A stretch of 64,000 nt of DNA from Dermatophagoides farinae. Lineage: Eukaryota; Arthropoda; Arachnida; Sarcoptiformes; Pyroglyphidae. Shown one piece after another: positions 53,201 to 64,000 of this stretch. Where the stretch lies: NCBI RefSeq assembly GCF_024713945.1, contig NC_134679.1, forward strand, positions 1,803,001 to 1,867,000, written 5' to 3'. The stretch's first letter is position 1; each line of letters starts with the position of its first letter. The notes under the pieces were generated by a model. The model searched no databases. It was not told the origin of the DNA and saw only the letters and a program-made list of their open reading frames with translations. The position numbers and the translations under genes are program-made.

Positions 53201-54771
53201 TGTATATAATATAAAAAGTATTTAATAATATTCACATTAAACGTTACTTTTTTAATAATAGAATCAAACAATAATTATCCAATGAAATATAAATATAAAT
53301 GCTGAGTATGTGTGTTGTGTTGGATGGATGGTACACATCTGAAGAATCCAAGTGAATAGAATGGCCATGGCCACATTCTATAAATAGATATATATATCTT
53401 CAATAGTATTATTTCCAATCTTTATTGATACTGTATTTAAACTGAAAATTGATGAGAAAATCGATGAACGAATGAATGAATGGAATAAATGTTTTCAATA
53501 TCGATTTTTTTTCTCCTTTTCTTTTCTTACTTTTTTTTATTTGTTTGATTGATGACCTTAATTCACATGAATCGGTTATTGATGATAAGTGTTGACTATG
53601 AGAAAAAAAAATAAATGATGACAAATTTAGATCCAATTTTTTCAAGTGGCTGATTAAAGGTATGATTTAGATTCTGTAATGTTGTTGTTGTTGTTTTTGT
53701 TGTTTTTGTTTTTGTTGTTTGTGCATTCATCCGATTCATTTGTATTTGAATGGTTTGTGTTGTTGTTGTTGTTGTTTTTTTTCTCGTTATCACATAAAGT
53801 CAACAAAAATTATTTGGCCAATTTTTCTTTACACCAAATTTGAGGTTTTTTTTTACCCGTAATAGTATGTACACATTGTATAACAACATTTAATGTAATG
53901 GCCATTGTTCACATTCAATTAGATTAGACAGCAGCCATATTATTCATGATTATAGAAACTGATGAATGAACGAATGAATGAATGAAAGTAGTGAGAAAGA
54001 AAACCTCAAAATGGCCCGATCTCAATTTTTCACCATTATTTTTTTTTCTGTCCGGCTGTAAACTGTCATTTTTTTCCTTTTCATTCTCATTGTTGTGGAA
54101 ATTGTGTGTTTGTTTGTTTGTTTTTTTTGTCATGTGAACATTGCCTATTTCTCTCAATTACTATTGTTACTATTATTCTGGCAATCACTAATTGATCATT
54201 TTTTTTGACAGATATGATAACATCTATCGATTGATGTTACATGTTTCAATTTGAATTCCTAATCGAGTTGAAAAATCCATGTTAGACAATTTTGTTTGTT
54301 ATTTTCATATTATAATATATTCTTTCTATTTCTATCAGTGTTTTATATTTTGTATGTAAAGACTGAGACAATCATTTATTGAATATCTTTCACTTTATTG
54401 ATAAACAATGCAACCATTGTGAATAGAAGAATGTGTGTATAGTCGATCAATTTTTTTTTTTGTTTTTGTTTTGTTTTGGATGCTATTGAAGATGTGTGTG
54501 TGTGTGTGTCTATATAGAATTATATAAAATTACAATCTTTTTCATTGCAATCTACACATCTACTACCTGTATTTGATCCAAGATGTTTGTGCACACCACT
54601 GTGTTTGTGTGTGTGTTCAATATATAGTCAAAGAATAGTTTACTGGACCATTATATATATATATGTTCAACCTTGCAAATTTCACATTGGTTCAATTTTT
54701 TTTTGTCGTCTTATCGAATGAATGAACAATAATAACAATATATATAGATATATAACTGAACACTCTTTGAT

Positions 54772-54794
54772 ACACACACACACACACACACACA
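54772..54794. repeat. (AC)n microsatellite
   Basis: About 11 AC units. It is in the opposite orientation to most runs in this region. Confidence 0.9.
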
Positions 54795-57372
54795 AACACA
54801 TGGAAGGCTAGATAAATGTTTATGTTATATAAAAATATTTTGCAGCTCAATGTGTAACAATCATCATAATGATAATAATATATATGATATGATGAATAGA
54901 AATCTAAAATCTAAACAGTTTAATTGTGTATAGATTGGTTAGAAAAATAAAATAATAATGATGAAATTCTTTATTTTCATTTTGGTTTTGAAAAAAAAAA
55001 TTGAATCAATATTTTGTCTTGTAATAGAGATTTTTTTTTTGGATTAGATCATTCGATCTTTGGGGGTCAGTAACTGTACGTTTTATCCGATTTTTATTTT
55101 TATTTTTTTTTTTTGGAAAAGGATCCTCAATTCGACATTGACATTGTCTCTAGAATCGACCTATTGAGTATTTTTATTCAATCTCTGCGCTGCTTATGCT
55201 TATTCCTTATATAACATGTTTATGTTTCATGTTCAATGTTTGTTCTTGTTGTTGTTGTTGTCGTTTTCTATATATAGATATGAAATGGTAACATTCTTTG
55301 AGAAATTGATCCAATGAATTCATTGGAACAAAATGTAGTGGAGAGTAGCAGCAAACCAAATAGTGTTTTTATTTTATTTTTTTTTTTGGTAACATTTAAA
55401 ATGTAACGCCTTGCTGAATTCATTGTAGAATGTGATAATATCATATACTCTCTCTCTCGATTGATCATGAGCGTCGGCTTGAATAATATTGTGTGATTCA
55501 AATATTGGATTCAACCTTACACCACAACGAAACATTATTATATTCTTGTTTCACATATAGAGATGACAAACGTGCAGAACACAACAGAAACTTTTTTGTT
55601 GTTGTGATGATGATGAGTTAAATTCTTGAATTTTTTTTCGGGTTCAAAACGATCAAAAACTACAGAAAAATAAAATTTTTTTTTGTTGTGAACGACCAAG
55701 ACCTAGAGGTTATTGTTTTTTTTCCATTGTTAATCGGTTCGTATTATTCATTCGATTCTTGTTTCTATTCTGTTTTTATTGTGAATTATTTTATCAATTT
55801 GTCTTGTGAGAAAATAATTTTTTATAAGCCATTAAGTGGGTGTTGCTGTGATTATATTGTCATGATGGACATTCTCATTTCCTGTTTGAATGTGGAATCC
55901 ATGTGATTGTGTGACGCCTACAAAATATATTTATTTTCAACTTTTTCTGTTATTCTGTGTTTGTGTGGAACGTGTCGTGTCATTGAATCTGACAATCAAT
56001 TTTAATCATTTCTGGCTGAAAAATTTCTCATCCGTAATAGAAAGACAGAGAAAGAGAGAGAAGCGAAAATTGATTCATCGGCGGATTTGTTGTTGTGTTT
56101 ATAATAAATGCCCGGATGGTAATGGTGGTTTTGTTTTCTCGGTTTTTTTTTTGCTTTTTTTTATCGATTTATATTAGACAACAATAAAATTTTTACGCCC
56201 TAAAGCACTGAATGTTGCATTGTCCGTTTTTTTTGTCATTGTGTTTTTTTTTTGGAAATGATTTGGACCATAAATAAAATGAAACGAATAATGCCATCAT
56301 CAATATATATATATCTCATCTATTTTATTCGATCCAGATCATCGTTTTTTTTTTGGTGTTGATCGATTCATATTCGAGCTAATTGTTGGTTAAGTTTTAT
56401 TATTTGGTTAAATTTTTTTTTTTTGAATTTCATCATTTAGTTTTTTTTTTGCTGCCTGACTGTTGGCTTCACTGTCAAAATTTAAATTTTGGCTGCTATT
56501 GTGATTTTTTGTTGTTGTATTCTGATCAATGAACGTTAGTGTTTGATTGAAAATATTGATGACTAACTGAATTTTTATTTTGATAATTGTATGGATCGAT
56601 ATGATGATGATGATGAGAACTTTGTTGGTCATTCATTGCTTACTCTGTGTGTGTGTGTTATATTGTAGAAAACTCTATGATTCTGTTTGTTTGTGGTGAT
56701 GAGATATATAATCAATCATTGTCGTTTTCATATTTAGTTTGGTTCCTATATTCATTAATTCATTCATTGAGAAATGATGATTGTCATTAATTTCTATATT
56801 CCATTCTCTCTTTGCGTTTCTGTTGCAACTAATGTGAGCAATAACACAACAATATCTATATCAGTGATTATTCTGTCCATAGCAATATCTATTCATTGAT
56901 TCAAGACAGTTTTTTTTTGGTGATTCTTTTGGATTTTGAAGCAAAAAGAATTTTTTTTTTTGGTTTTATTTTGTTTTGTTTTTGTCTTCACCATCTGAGT
57001 TCTGCTCTGTTTGGTTTCGCTTTTTTGTTGTTGTTGTTGTTGTTGTTATTTTTTTCAATGTTTTTAATCATTTATTATCATTACTATTGTTGTTGTTGCT
57101 GCTGCTGCTGTTATTAGTTTGTTTGTGATGATCAAACACACACAGAGTCATTAATAATATCATTATACTAAACTAGATTGTTTTTCTTTTTTTTTCTCTT
57201 TCATCGTTTCATTCAGATCATCATTCATTAGCCAATCTGAATCCAGCTATCTATCCATCCATCTATGTTTGTTTGTTTTGTTTTTGAATAATGAAATAAG
57301 AATTGGTTTTGATAGTAGTGAATTGAAAAGATTGTGTGTGTCAACAACAAATATTTTGGCCAATACAGTTGA

Positions 57373-60300
57373 ATGATAATTATATATGAAGACCAAATGA
57401 GCAATGACAACAAACAGTGTGATTCTGTTATATCAACAACAACAACAACAACCACCACCAATAATAATAATAAACAATCATCATCAACATCATCGACGAC
57501 GACGGCGAAGACGAATCAACAGAACGAATGTATTGAAACCATCATTGAAGAGAATAGCAGCAATAATAGTCAACAACAAAATAAGCAGAAAATGCCACTA
57601 TCTCGTTCATTGACACAACCACAAGGCACGATTGAATATGTGGTGAGTTTGTACATTTGTTTTTATTAACACATTTCAACATTAATTCAATCAATCAATC
57701 GATCACTATTAGGTTGCAGCCAATGATACAATTACATCGGTAGCCGCACGTTTTCAAACAACACCATCAGAGTTGGCCCGTATCAATCGCCGTTCAGGAC
57801 ACTTTATTTTTCCTGGACAGGTATGTCTCATTCATTATATCTGAAAATCATTGATATTAATCTAATCACTATCGTGTGTGTATGTGTGTGTAGGTATTAT
57901 ATGTTCCAAAATCTAATCATGTATCAAGCTTATCAGCTGATATTGTCACCGATGGTAGTAGTTTATTGGTACGACAAAGCTCGGAAATTGGTGTTCCACC
58001 AAACACACCGAATGATCCGAAATCACAATCGCCATCCCGACAACAATTGAGTAACAAAACAGCATTAAGTGATAATCAACAGCACCAACATTCAATTGCT
58101 TCTGCATTACCTGGCCATGCTGAAAGGTGTACGCTATCATCATCATCATCATCACAGCAAAACGATAATACTGGTTCAACGGATTGTGTTTTTACTGGCG
58201 ACAACAATGAATCAAATAAACCGAATAATTCATCAATAATCATACATTACCCTTTGATGCATACAAGTTCTGAACCAGTTGTCATTACTGGTAATCAATC
58301 AACCAATCAGCCAGTGTTTGGTGTTTCACAACAATTAGAATCAATGTTATTATCGTCCAAATCACAGCAACAACCAACTGCAACGGCGACAATCGATCCG
58401 GCTGATCGTGAATGTTTGGAACGTTTCCTGAAAATAAATGTCCGCTATATAACCGATGGACAAGGTGTTGTAGGTGGTGTGTTGCTCGTCACTCCTAATG
58501 CATTAATGTTTGATTCCAACGTTTCCGATCCATTAGTCGTGGAACATGGCTCAGAAGTGTATAATGTGACCGTACCGATTGAGTTGGTATTGAAAACTGC
58601 ACTGTATTCGGATATTGCTCATATGCGTGTCAAACATGCACCTGAAGCAGTGCCATCCGTGCCGAAACCATCGGTGTATTATGCCAGCGATGAAGATAAC
58701 AGTGGTATTGTTGAAGAAAATCTCAAAAATGTTTATGCTAAAAATGCTAAAACTGGTTTCGATACCATCGGTAAGGTGAGTGAAGAGAAATCGGATTCAG
58801 AACAACAACAACAACAATCAAAAGATGAAGAAGAATTCAAAGATACCGTCGAACATTTACAAAAAAGTAATGGTGAAATTGTTGACAATGATCCCGATCG
58901 ACAACCGCAACAACCACCATCAACATGCTCGTCTGTCGACGCGAATGAACAATCAGCAAAACAATCATCATTATCAACTGATGTGCAGATTGGTGATGAA
59001 GATGTGAGCAGTATGAATCGAGTTTCAATTGAGATTGAAAATAGTGTCGATTTCCATGATGATGACCAACAATCGACTGAGACGACGACCAATCTGAATA
59101 CGTCGATCGATGTAAATTCCAGCCTTGATTTGATGATGACATCTATGGATGATGCAGATCTTGTTGTTGGTGTCGGTAGTGGATCACAATCATCTAGTGG
59201 AACCGAAAATCAGTCAAAATTGGCCAGAAAACCATTGGCCACACAAATGGCTAAAATGACATTAGCAGAGCGACATTCAGCACCACTGCAGCCATCAAAT
59301 AATAATCATCAGAATTCTGTCGACACAATCGAACACAAAGCATTACAGACGGCTATATCGGCTGAAGAGACATGTTCCGATCCAGTGGTATTGAGACATC
59401 CAAATCGGCTGTCAGCTGCAGGTGAGAATCGTCGTGGCCAAATGCTAAAACGATTATCAAATCCTGTGGATGCTATTGGAAATTTTACCAAATCCGGTAT
59501 TAGCTCAGGGATCAATGCAACTAAATCCGGTTTCAATGCGACCAAAACGGGAATCAGTAAAGGAATCAATGCCACTCAATCCGGTATCAGTACCGGTTTG
59601 AATGCAACCAAATCTGGCCTGACAACGACAATGAATGTGACAAAAACAGGATTCAACAAGGTGTTGTCTACACCGAAAAATTTAATGGATTTCTCCAGCG
59701 GTCTAGTGCGTGATGCAAAAGGAGCATTGGCAACGACTGGTTCGAAAAGTGATATTAATCTTCATGAACATCTTATGGAAACTAATGCTAGTGATCAGCC
59801 ATCGGATACATCGATCAAACCAGTTGGCTATTGCAATATGGTCACTACAAAGATTGATGCGTTTGAAAATTTCGACAGTAAGTCTTTGCATTTCTGTGTA
59901 TTGTGTTATGTACAGTTGATGATGACATTTGTTTTTAGAATTGATACCAAGGCCGGCAAGGGTAAATAAGGATGCCCCATTATATCTGTGTATTCGTATG
60001 GGAAAATATAAAAAGAATAATGCAAAACGTAGTATGCAACGATTTTCACCCACTTCATCATTCGGTAAGAGTTTTGATTGAATTATCGAAATTTTCTCTA
60101 TGATTAATTGTGATTGATTTATTGATAATAGGTAAAAATAGATATGAACGTGAATATTGGTTCAGTGTACCGAAAGATAAAGCAAGCAATTTATATCATT
60201 TTTTCAAGAAATGGGCTCCAGAAATCTATGGTGATGTGGATGATATCAGTGGTTGTGAACATCGTGGCCTTGAGCCCATCAACACCGATGATGAATATGA

Positions 60301-61359
60301 TATTGACGATGATGATGATGGCCAACAAATGCCCGATACTGCTTCAGCATTGAGTAATTCACGACGACGATCCTATCAGCGGATATCATCGAATTCGACT
60401 GAATTAATTGGCGATAGTAAATCATCATTGGATGATCCATCCAAATCATTGGATATGGCATCCACAAATCGACAACGTTTCTGGCGTCGAAGTCCATTAC
60501 ATTTTCTTAAACTTGTCGAAGATCATTTCTCTACTGAATGGAATGTGAGTATTTTTCTATTTGAATTCATTATTGATTAACTGTTTGCTACTTGTTAAAG
60601 GTTTCGAATTCATCAGAAGAACATAGTTTTGCCGAACGTTATCATCTTGAATTGTCCAATGAACCAATATTGCCCGAATTGATTGGCACGACAGAAATGT
60701 TAGATGTTGACATAATACAAAATGTAAGTTTCGTTTGTTCTGAACGTCTTTTTGATTGTGTATTTTTTTGTTATTTAGCTGATGAAACACTTACCGGCCC
60801 GTGCTGAAGGTTATGCATGGACATTGATCTATTCCACGTCGCAACATGGTTTCAGTTTGAATACATTATATCGTGATATGAAACACTTTGATTCACCCGT
60901 TTTGTTGATCATTGAGGATACCAACGGTGCCGTAAGTTTGTTTGTTTGCTGTTGTTATCTGGTATATTGATTTTGATCTTTGTTCAGAAATTCGGTGCAT
61001 TATTGTCACATTCATTGAAGATAAGCGATCATTTTTATGGCACAGGCGAAACTTTTCTTTTCACATTCTATCCAACATTCGAATGTTTTCCATGGACTGG
61101 TGAGAATATATTCTTCATCAAAGGAAATATTGATAGTATTTCGATTGGTGCCGGAGAGTATGTTGATTTAGTGCATGCATGCGTGTTTTATTTGAATTTA
61201 ACATTTTTCATTTTTTTTCCAAGGGGAAATTTTGGTCTATGGCTTGATGGTGATCTCTATCATGGCAGTTCACATCCATGTAAAACATTTGGCAATCGAA
61301 CATTGTCTTCAGAAGAAGATTTTGTCGTCAAATCGATTGAATGTTGGGGTTTCGTTTAG
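57373..61359 (+). CDS. OXR1: OXR1/NCOA7-type LysM-GRAM-TLDc protein
   Basis: Nine exons: 57373-57642, 57713-57820, 57894-59877, 59939-60064, 60132-60544, 60601-60723, 60779-60931, 60988-61157 and 61224-61359, giving 1,160 aa (1,152 from the second Met at 57397). LysM lies at about residues 85-134 (GTIEYVVAANDTITSVAARF), a GRAM-like domain at about 295-375 (ECLERFLKINVRYITDGQG), a motif typical of long OXR1 isoforms in exon 5 (YEREYWFSVPKDK), and the TLDc domain at about 988-1160, ending FGLWLDGDLYHGSSHPC. The family protects against oxidative stress, and TLDc proteins bind V-ATPase. Residues about 655-717 hold unusual 11-residue repeats. A poly(A) signal lies at 61521-61526. Short isoforms starting near the TLDc exons are known in the family but not shown here. 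Confidence 0.94.
59481..59669 (+). repeat. 11-residue amphipathic repeats inside the OXR1-type protein
   Basis: Five 11-residue units and one 7-residue unit follow the pattern N-A-T-K-S-G-hydrophobic: NFTKSGISSGI, NATKSGF, NATKTGISKGI, NATQSGISTGL, NATKSGLTTTM, NVTKTGFNKVL. The 11-residue period resembles membrane-binding helices of perilipins and synucleins. Confidence 0.8.
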
Positions 61360-63023
61360 ACACTCATTTCATCATTGTTGTTATTACGATTACTTTTTTG
61401 ACTTGACAATTGGAAAGAATGGATGATGACATTTGACATTCTTTACATTGTTATTCGTTGTTGTTAGTAAATGAGCCATATTGAGCAATATTTTTATACA
61501 TCTCAAATCAGAAAAAAATTAATAAAGAAACGAATTGGCTAATCGATATATCATTTTGCTAATGTGATCATCAAGAATTATTGCCGCCAACACAAGAGAA
61601 AGAAATTATTTTTCTATGAACATGAGTTATTGATTCGTTATCGATAAATTTGGCTAATTTGGAAATAATGGTGATTGAAAATTCAAACAAAAAAAAACAC
61701 ACACACCTATAAATATGAACCTTGGAAATTTGTCCGCATAAAATAATCATTCGTAACAATTACTACTACAATTTAATAGTGAAATGAAGAGAAAGAATTT
61801 TACATTTTGACAGATTGATTTTTTGTTGTTGTTGCTGTTATTATTATTATTATCATCATGATCATCGCATCATTCATCATCATAAATAGAAACAATCACA
61901 ATCATTCTTGTGTCCATCTCACCCATATTTGTATCATTGCCATTATTATCGTTGATCGTAAGAAGAAGAGATTGATTATTTTTCTACAAAAAAAAACAGG
62001 CCACAATCGAACATAGCCAATGATTTTGAAATGACAACCGTCTTTCTTCTTCATATATTGTTGTTCTTGTTTATTATTGTTATTCATTGTCTATTTTTTT
62101 TCTCCTCTTGAATCAATCATCATTATGATATCAACTTCCCAACACATCCACCCACACACACAAACAATCGAAATTCGTAAAGAGAATAATAATAATAATA
62201 ATAATTAGCAGAATTCGTATCGGAAAATCTGTCAACTTGATGATATTCGTTATTCGTTGATCCTTTTTTTTTGTTCACCATTACGATTCTTATTATTTTT
62301 ATAATTTGATATAATTCCATTTACATTCTATATTCTATTCTATTCGATCGAATAAGATATCTGTAATTTTGTTCACATTCTAGTTGTGTTGTTGTTCCAC
62401 AAGAAATTATCTAAATAATAACGTGTAGTCGTATATGGCATCATACATTACACACACACACACACAGTTTCCTCATACGCAAACATATCTTTCGTATTGT
62501 GGACACAATCATCCAACAATCAATCAATCAATTTATCACTCATGTTGCAATCATTATTCTATCTCATTTCTCTTTTTTTTTCTCTCTCTCTCTTTATGTA
62601 ACATTCACTCATTCATATATATGATATTGTGTTTGGAGAAAAAAGAAAAATTGAAACATTTATAAATAAAAAACCATTCCGATTCCATTCGATTTAACGA
62701 TTATGTGTTTGATGATTTCATTTTGAAATTTCTCAAATGACAATGTTGCCGCTATCTATTTTTATTAATCAATTGATTATTGATTTGATTATTTTAATCA
62801 TTTTTCATAATGCACTTCAAATGACAAGATAAAATTTTAAAATAAGGATTAACATTCAGATCGGAAAATCATAAAAGCATAATTTTATCAAATTATATGA
62901 GATAAGATTACAATTTATGATGTGTTTTGATTAATTAAACCTATACGATTGACATTGCTATTAAACAAATAAATTCAAGCAAACATTTTCTATACAGCCT
63001 GATTTTCTGAATCATGAACGAAA
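61360..63023. other. Intergenic, no gene seen
   Basis: 3' end of the OXR1-type gene and 5' flank of the glycosyltransferase gene. It contains (AAT)n near 62187-62206, (CA)n near 62449-62466 and (TC)n near 62579-62593. No coding frame could be supported. Confidence 0.45.
61521..61526 (+). terminator. Poly(A) signal AATAAA, OXR1-type gene
   Basis: A canonical AATAAA lies 162 bp after the stop codon and is the first one downstream. Confidence 0.55.
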
Positions 63024-64000
63024 ATGAGTGGCAAAAAATCGTTGAAAATATTCATCTATAGTGCTGATGGAGTTGGCCATATTAACGCCTGTGTTGGCCT
63101 TGGTCAAGCTATGGTCAATCGTGGTCATGAAGTGTATTTTTTATGTTCATTAATGTTTGCTGGTACGTTGAAAAAATATGGTTTCCACGAAATTATTCTG
63201 ACCACAAAACAGCATGAAGATTTGAATATCAATGACGAGGACAAAAAAATTCATCCGATTACATCGGTAAAAATGATGTTGGATAAATTCCGAGAGACTG
63301 GTCTATTGTCCGATAGTCGACCAATCGAGAAATTGGAATGCTTTGATTCGACTCGTGAAGATTCGATGGGATTTCATATGTATGGAGCGACTGTCGAAAT
63401 CCATCAACAGATTGTCGATGCTATTCAACGTGAACAACCGGATTTAATAATTATCGACAATTTTATTGTCGATCCATTCATTTCATTCGGCAAAATTCCC
63501 TGGGCATTCTCCTGGAGTGGTAATCCAGCATTTATGTTTGTCGATCATCCTGATATTCCACCATCATGTTCAGGTATGAGCGAATTTCAATGAATTTTTT
63601 CTATTCATTAATTTCCATTCTAGGCCTTCCATCAAATGATCGTAGCGGTTGGGATGAATTTCGTGAAAAATTCAACAAAACATTCAAGAAAGATGTTCGT
63701 TTCTTTCAGAACAAATTGAACAAACATTTTGGTTACCCGGAAGTGGATGAGAATCAATTTCTACCCCTTTCACCGCATCTAAACTTTTACGGCTATCCAA
63801 AAGAATTGGATTATAGTGACATTGTTCCGTTGCCTGATAATTTTATTCGATTAGATGCATATTGCCGTGAAACACCCGAACCATTTGAATTGCCTGAACA
63901 ATTCAAATCAAAACTTGACCCAAAGGATAAATTGATCTATTTATCGTTGGGTTCAATGGGATCAATTGATGTCGATCTAATGAAACGAATCGTGCAAGCA
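63024..64000 (+). CDS. UDP-glycosyltransferase, 3' end outside window
   Basis: Exon 1 (63024-63573) and exon 2 (63624 onward, open at the edge) are joined by a 50-bp phase-1 intron. The first 310 or so residues are visible. The N-terminus (KIFIYSADGVGHINACVGLG) is the GT1-family acceptor-domain start with the catalytic-type His in GVGHINA, and the linker into the donor domain begins at LIYLSLGSMGSID. There is no signal peptide, unlike ER-resident animal UGTs, which fits the soluble UGTs known in mites. Such enzymes attach sugars from UDP-sugars to small lipophilic compounds. The UDP-sugar signature itself lies beyond the edge. Confidence 0.88.

Larger units (their letters stand above)
45805..57372. 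other. 11.6-kb gene-free, T-rich region; possible giant first intron
   Basis: No frame here has coding character. The + strand is markedly T-rich: T runs of 8 or more and (GTT)n runs are far commoner than their complements. This is typical of the sense strand of arthropod introns. A donor-like AG|GTAGGT lies at 46241-46248, and an acceptor-like ATACAG ends at 57368, just before the OXR1-type coding start. A first intron of about 11 kb on the plus strand is therefore possible. Plain intergenic sequence is the alternative. Confidence 0.4.

Noticed and set aside
46413-57117. Many 60-120 residue frames rich in Phe and Leu
   Set aside because: They come from T homopolymers and GTT repeats and show no start context, domain or splice logic.

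Overview
The window looks like nuclear DNA of a small, AT-rich arthropod genome. Most introns are about 50-85 bp with GT..AG ends, genes are closely packed, and Ser/Gln/His/Asn-rich coding runs of CAN and TCN codons are frequent. The gene content (EB-module and peritrophin-type chitin-binding secreted proteins, a LAMMER kinase with many 5' exons, a UGT of the kind expanded in mites) suggests a mite, probably an astigmatid such as a dust mite. The species is an inference.

Layout. 1-9.4 kb: a tandem CAP-domain protein (minus, runs off the left edge) is head to head with a TMEM86-like lysoplasmalogenase. Then come TTC7, an unrecognised helical protein, a trypsin-like protease with a frame break, and a small tail-anchored protein. 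10.2-13.1 kb: a secreted EB-module protein and a doubtful terminal exon. 13.7-29.3 kb: one large minus-strand CLK/Doa (LAMMER) kinase locus. A compact kinase part is preceded by four widely spaced large 5' coding blocks that look like alternative N-termini. 30.3-35 kb (minus): a small membrane protein, STAM, and the lipid-droplet hydrolase LDAH. 36.3-42.6 kb (minus): a chitin-binding protein with a second frame break, an acyl-CoA delta-9 desaturase, and a divergent hexokinase.

42.85-45.80 kb: a young Ty1/copia LTR retrotransposon with identical 104-bp LTRs, an AAATA target duplication and an initiator-tRNA primer site. It keeps gag and the protease motif and the end of RT plus RNase H, but has lost integrase and the RT core. 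In their place is about 250 bp of an unrelated open frame resembling a HEAT-repeat segment of condensin subunit CAP-G. I read this as a host-gene capture; it is the most unusual object in the window.

45.8-57.4 kb contains no gene I can support. It is strongly T-rich on the + strand and full of microsatellites, and may be a long first intron of the next gene. 57.4-61.4 kb: an OXR1/NCOA7-type LysM-GRAM-TLDc protein in nine exons. 63.0-64.0 kb: the start of a UDP-glycosyltransferase that runs off the right edge.

The genes are a mixture of housekeeping functions (PI4KA scaffold, ESCRT-0 adaptor, lipid metabolism, glycolysis, oxidation resistance) and do not form a functional cluster. Exon coordinates were read by eye from splice sites and frame; none was checked against transcripts.
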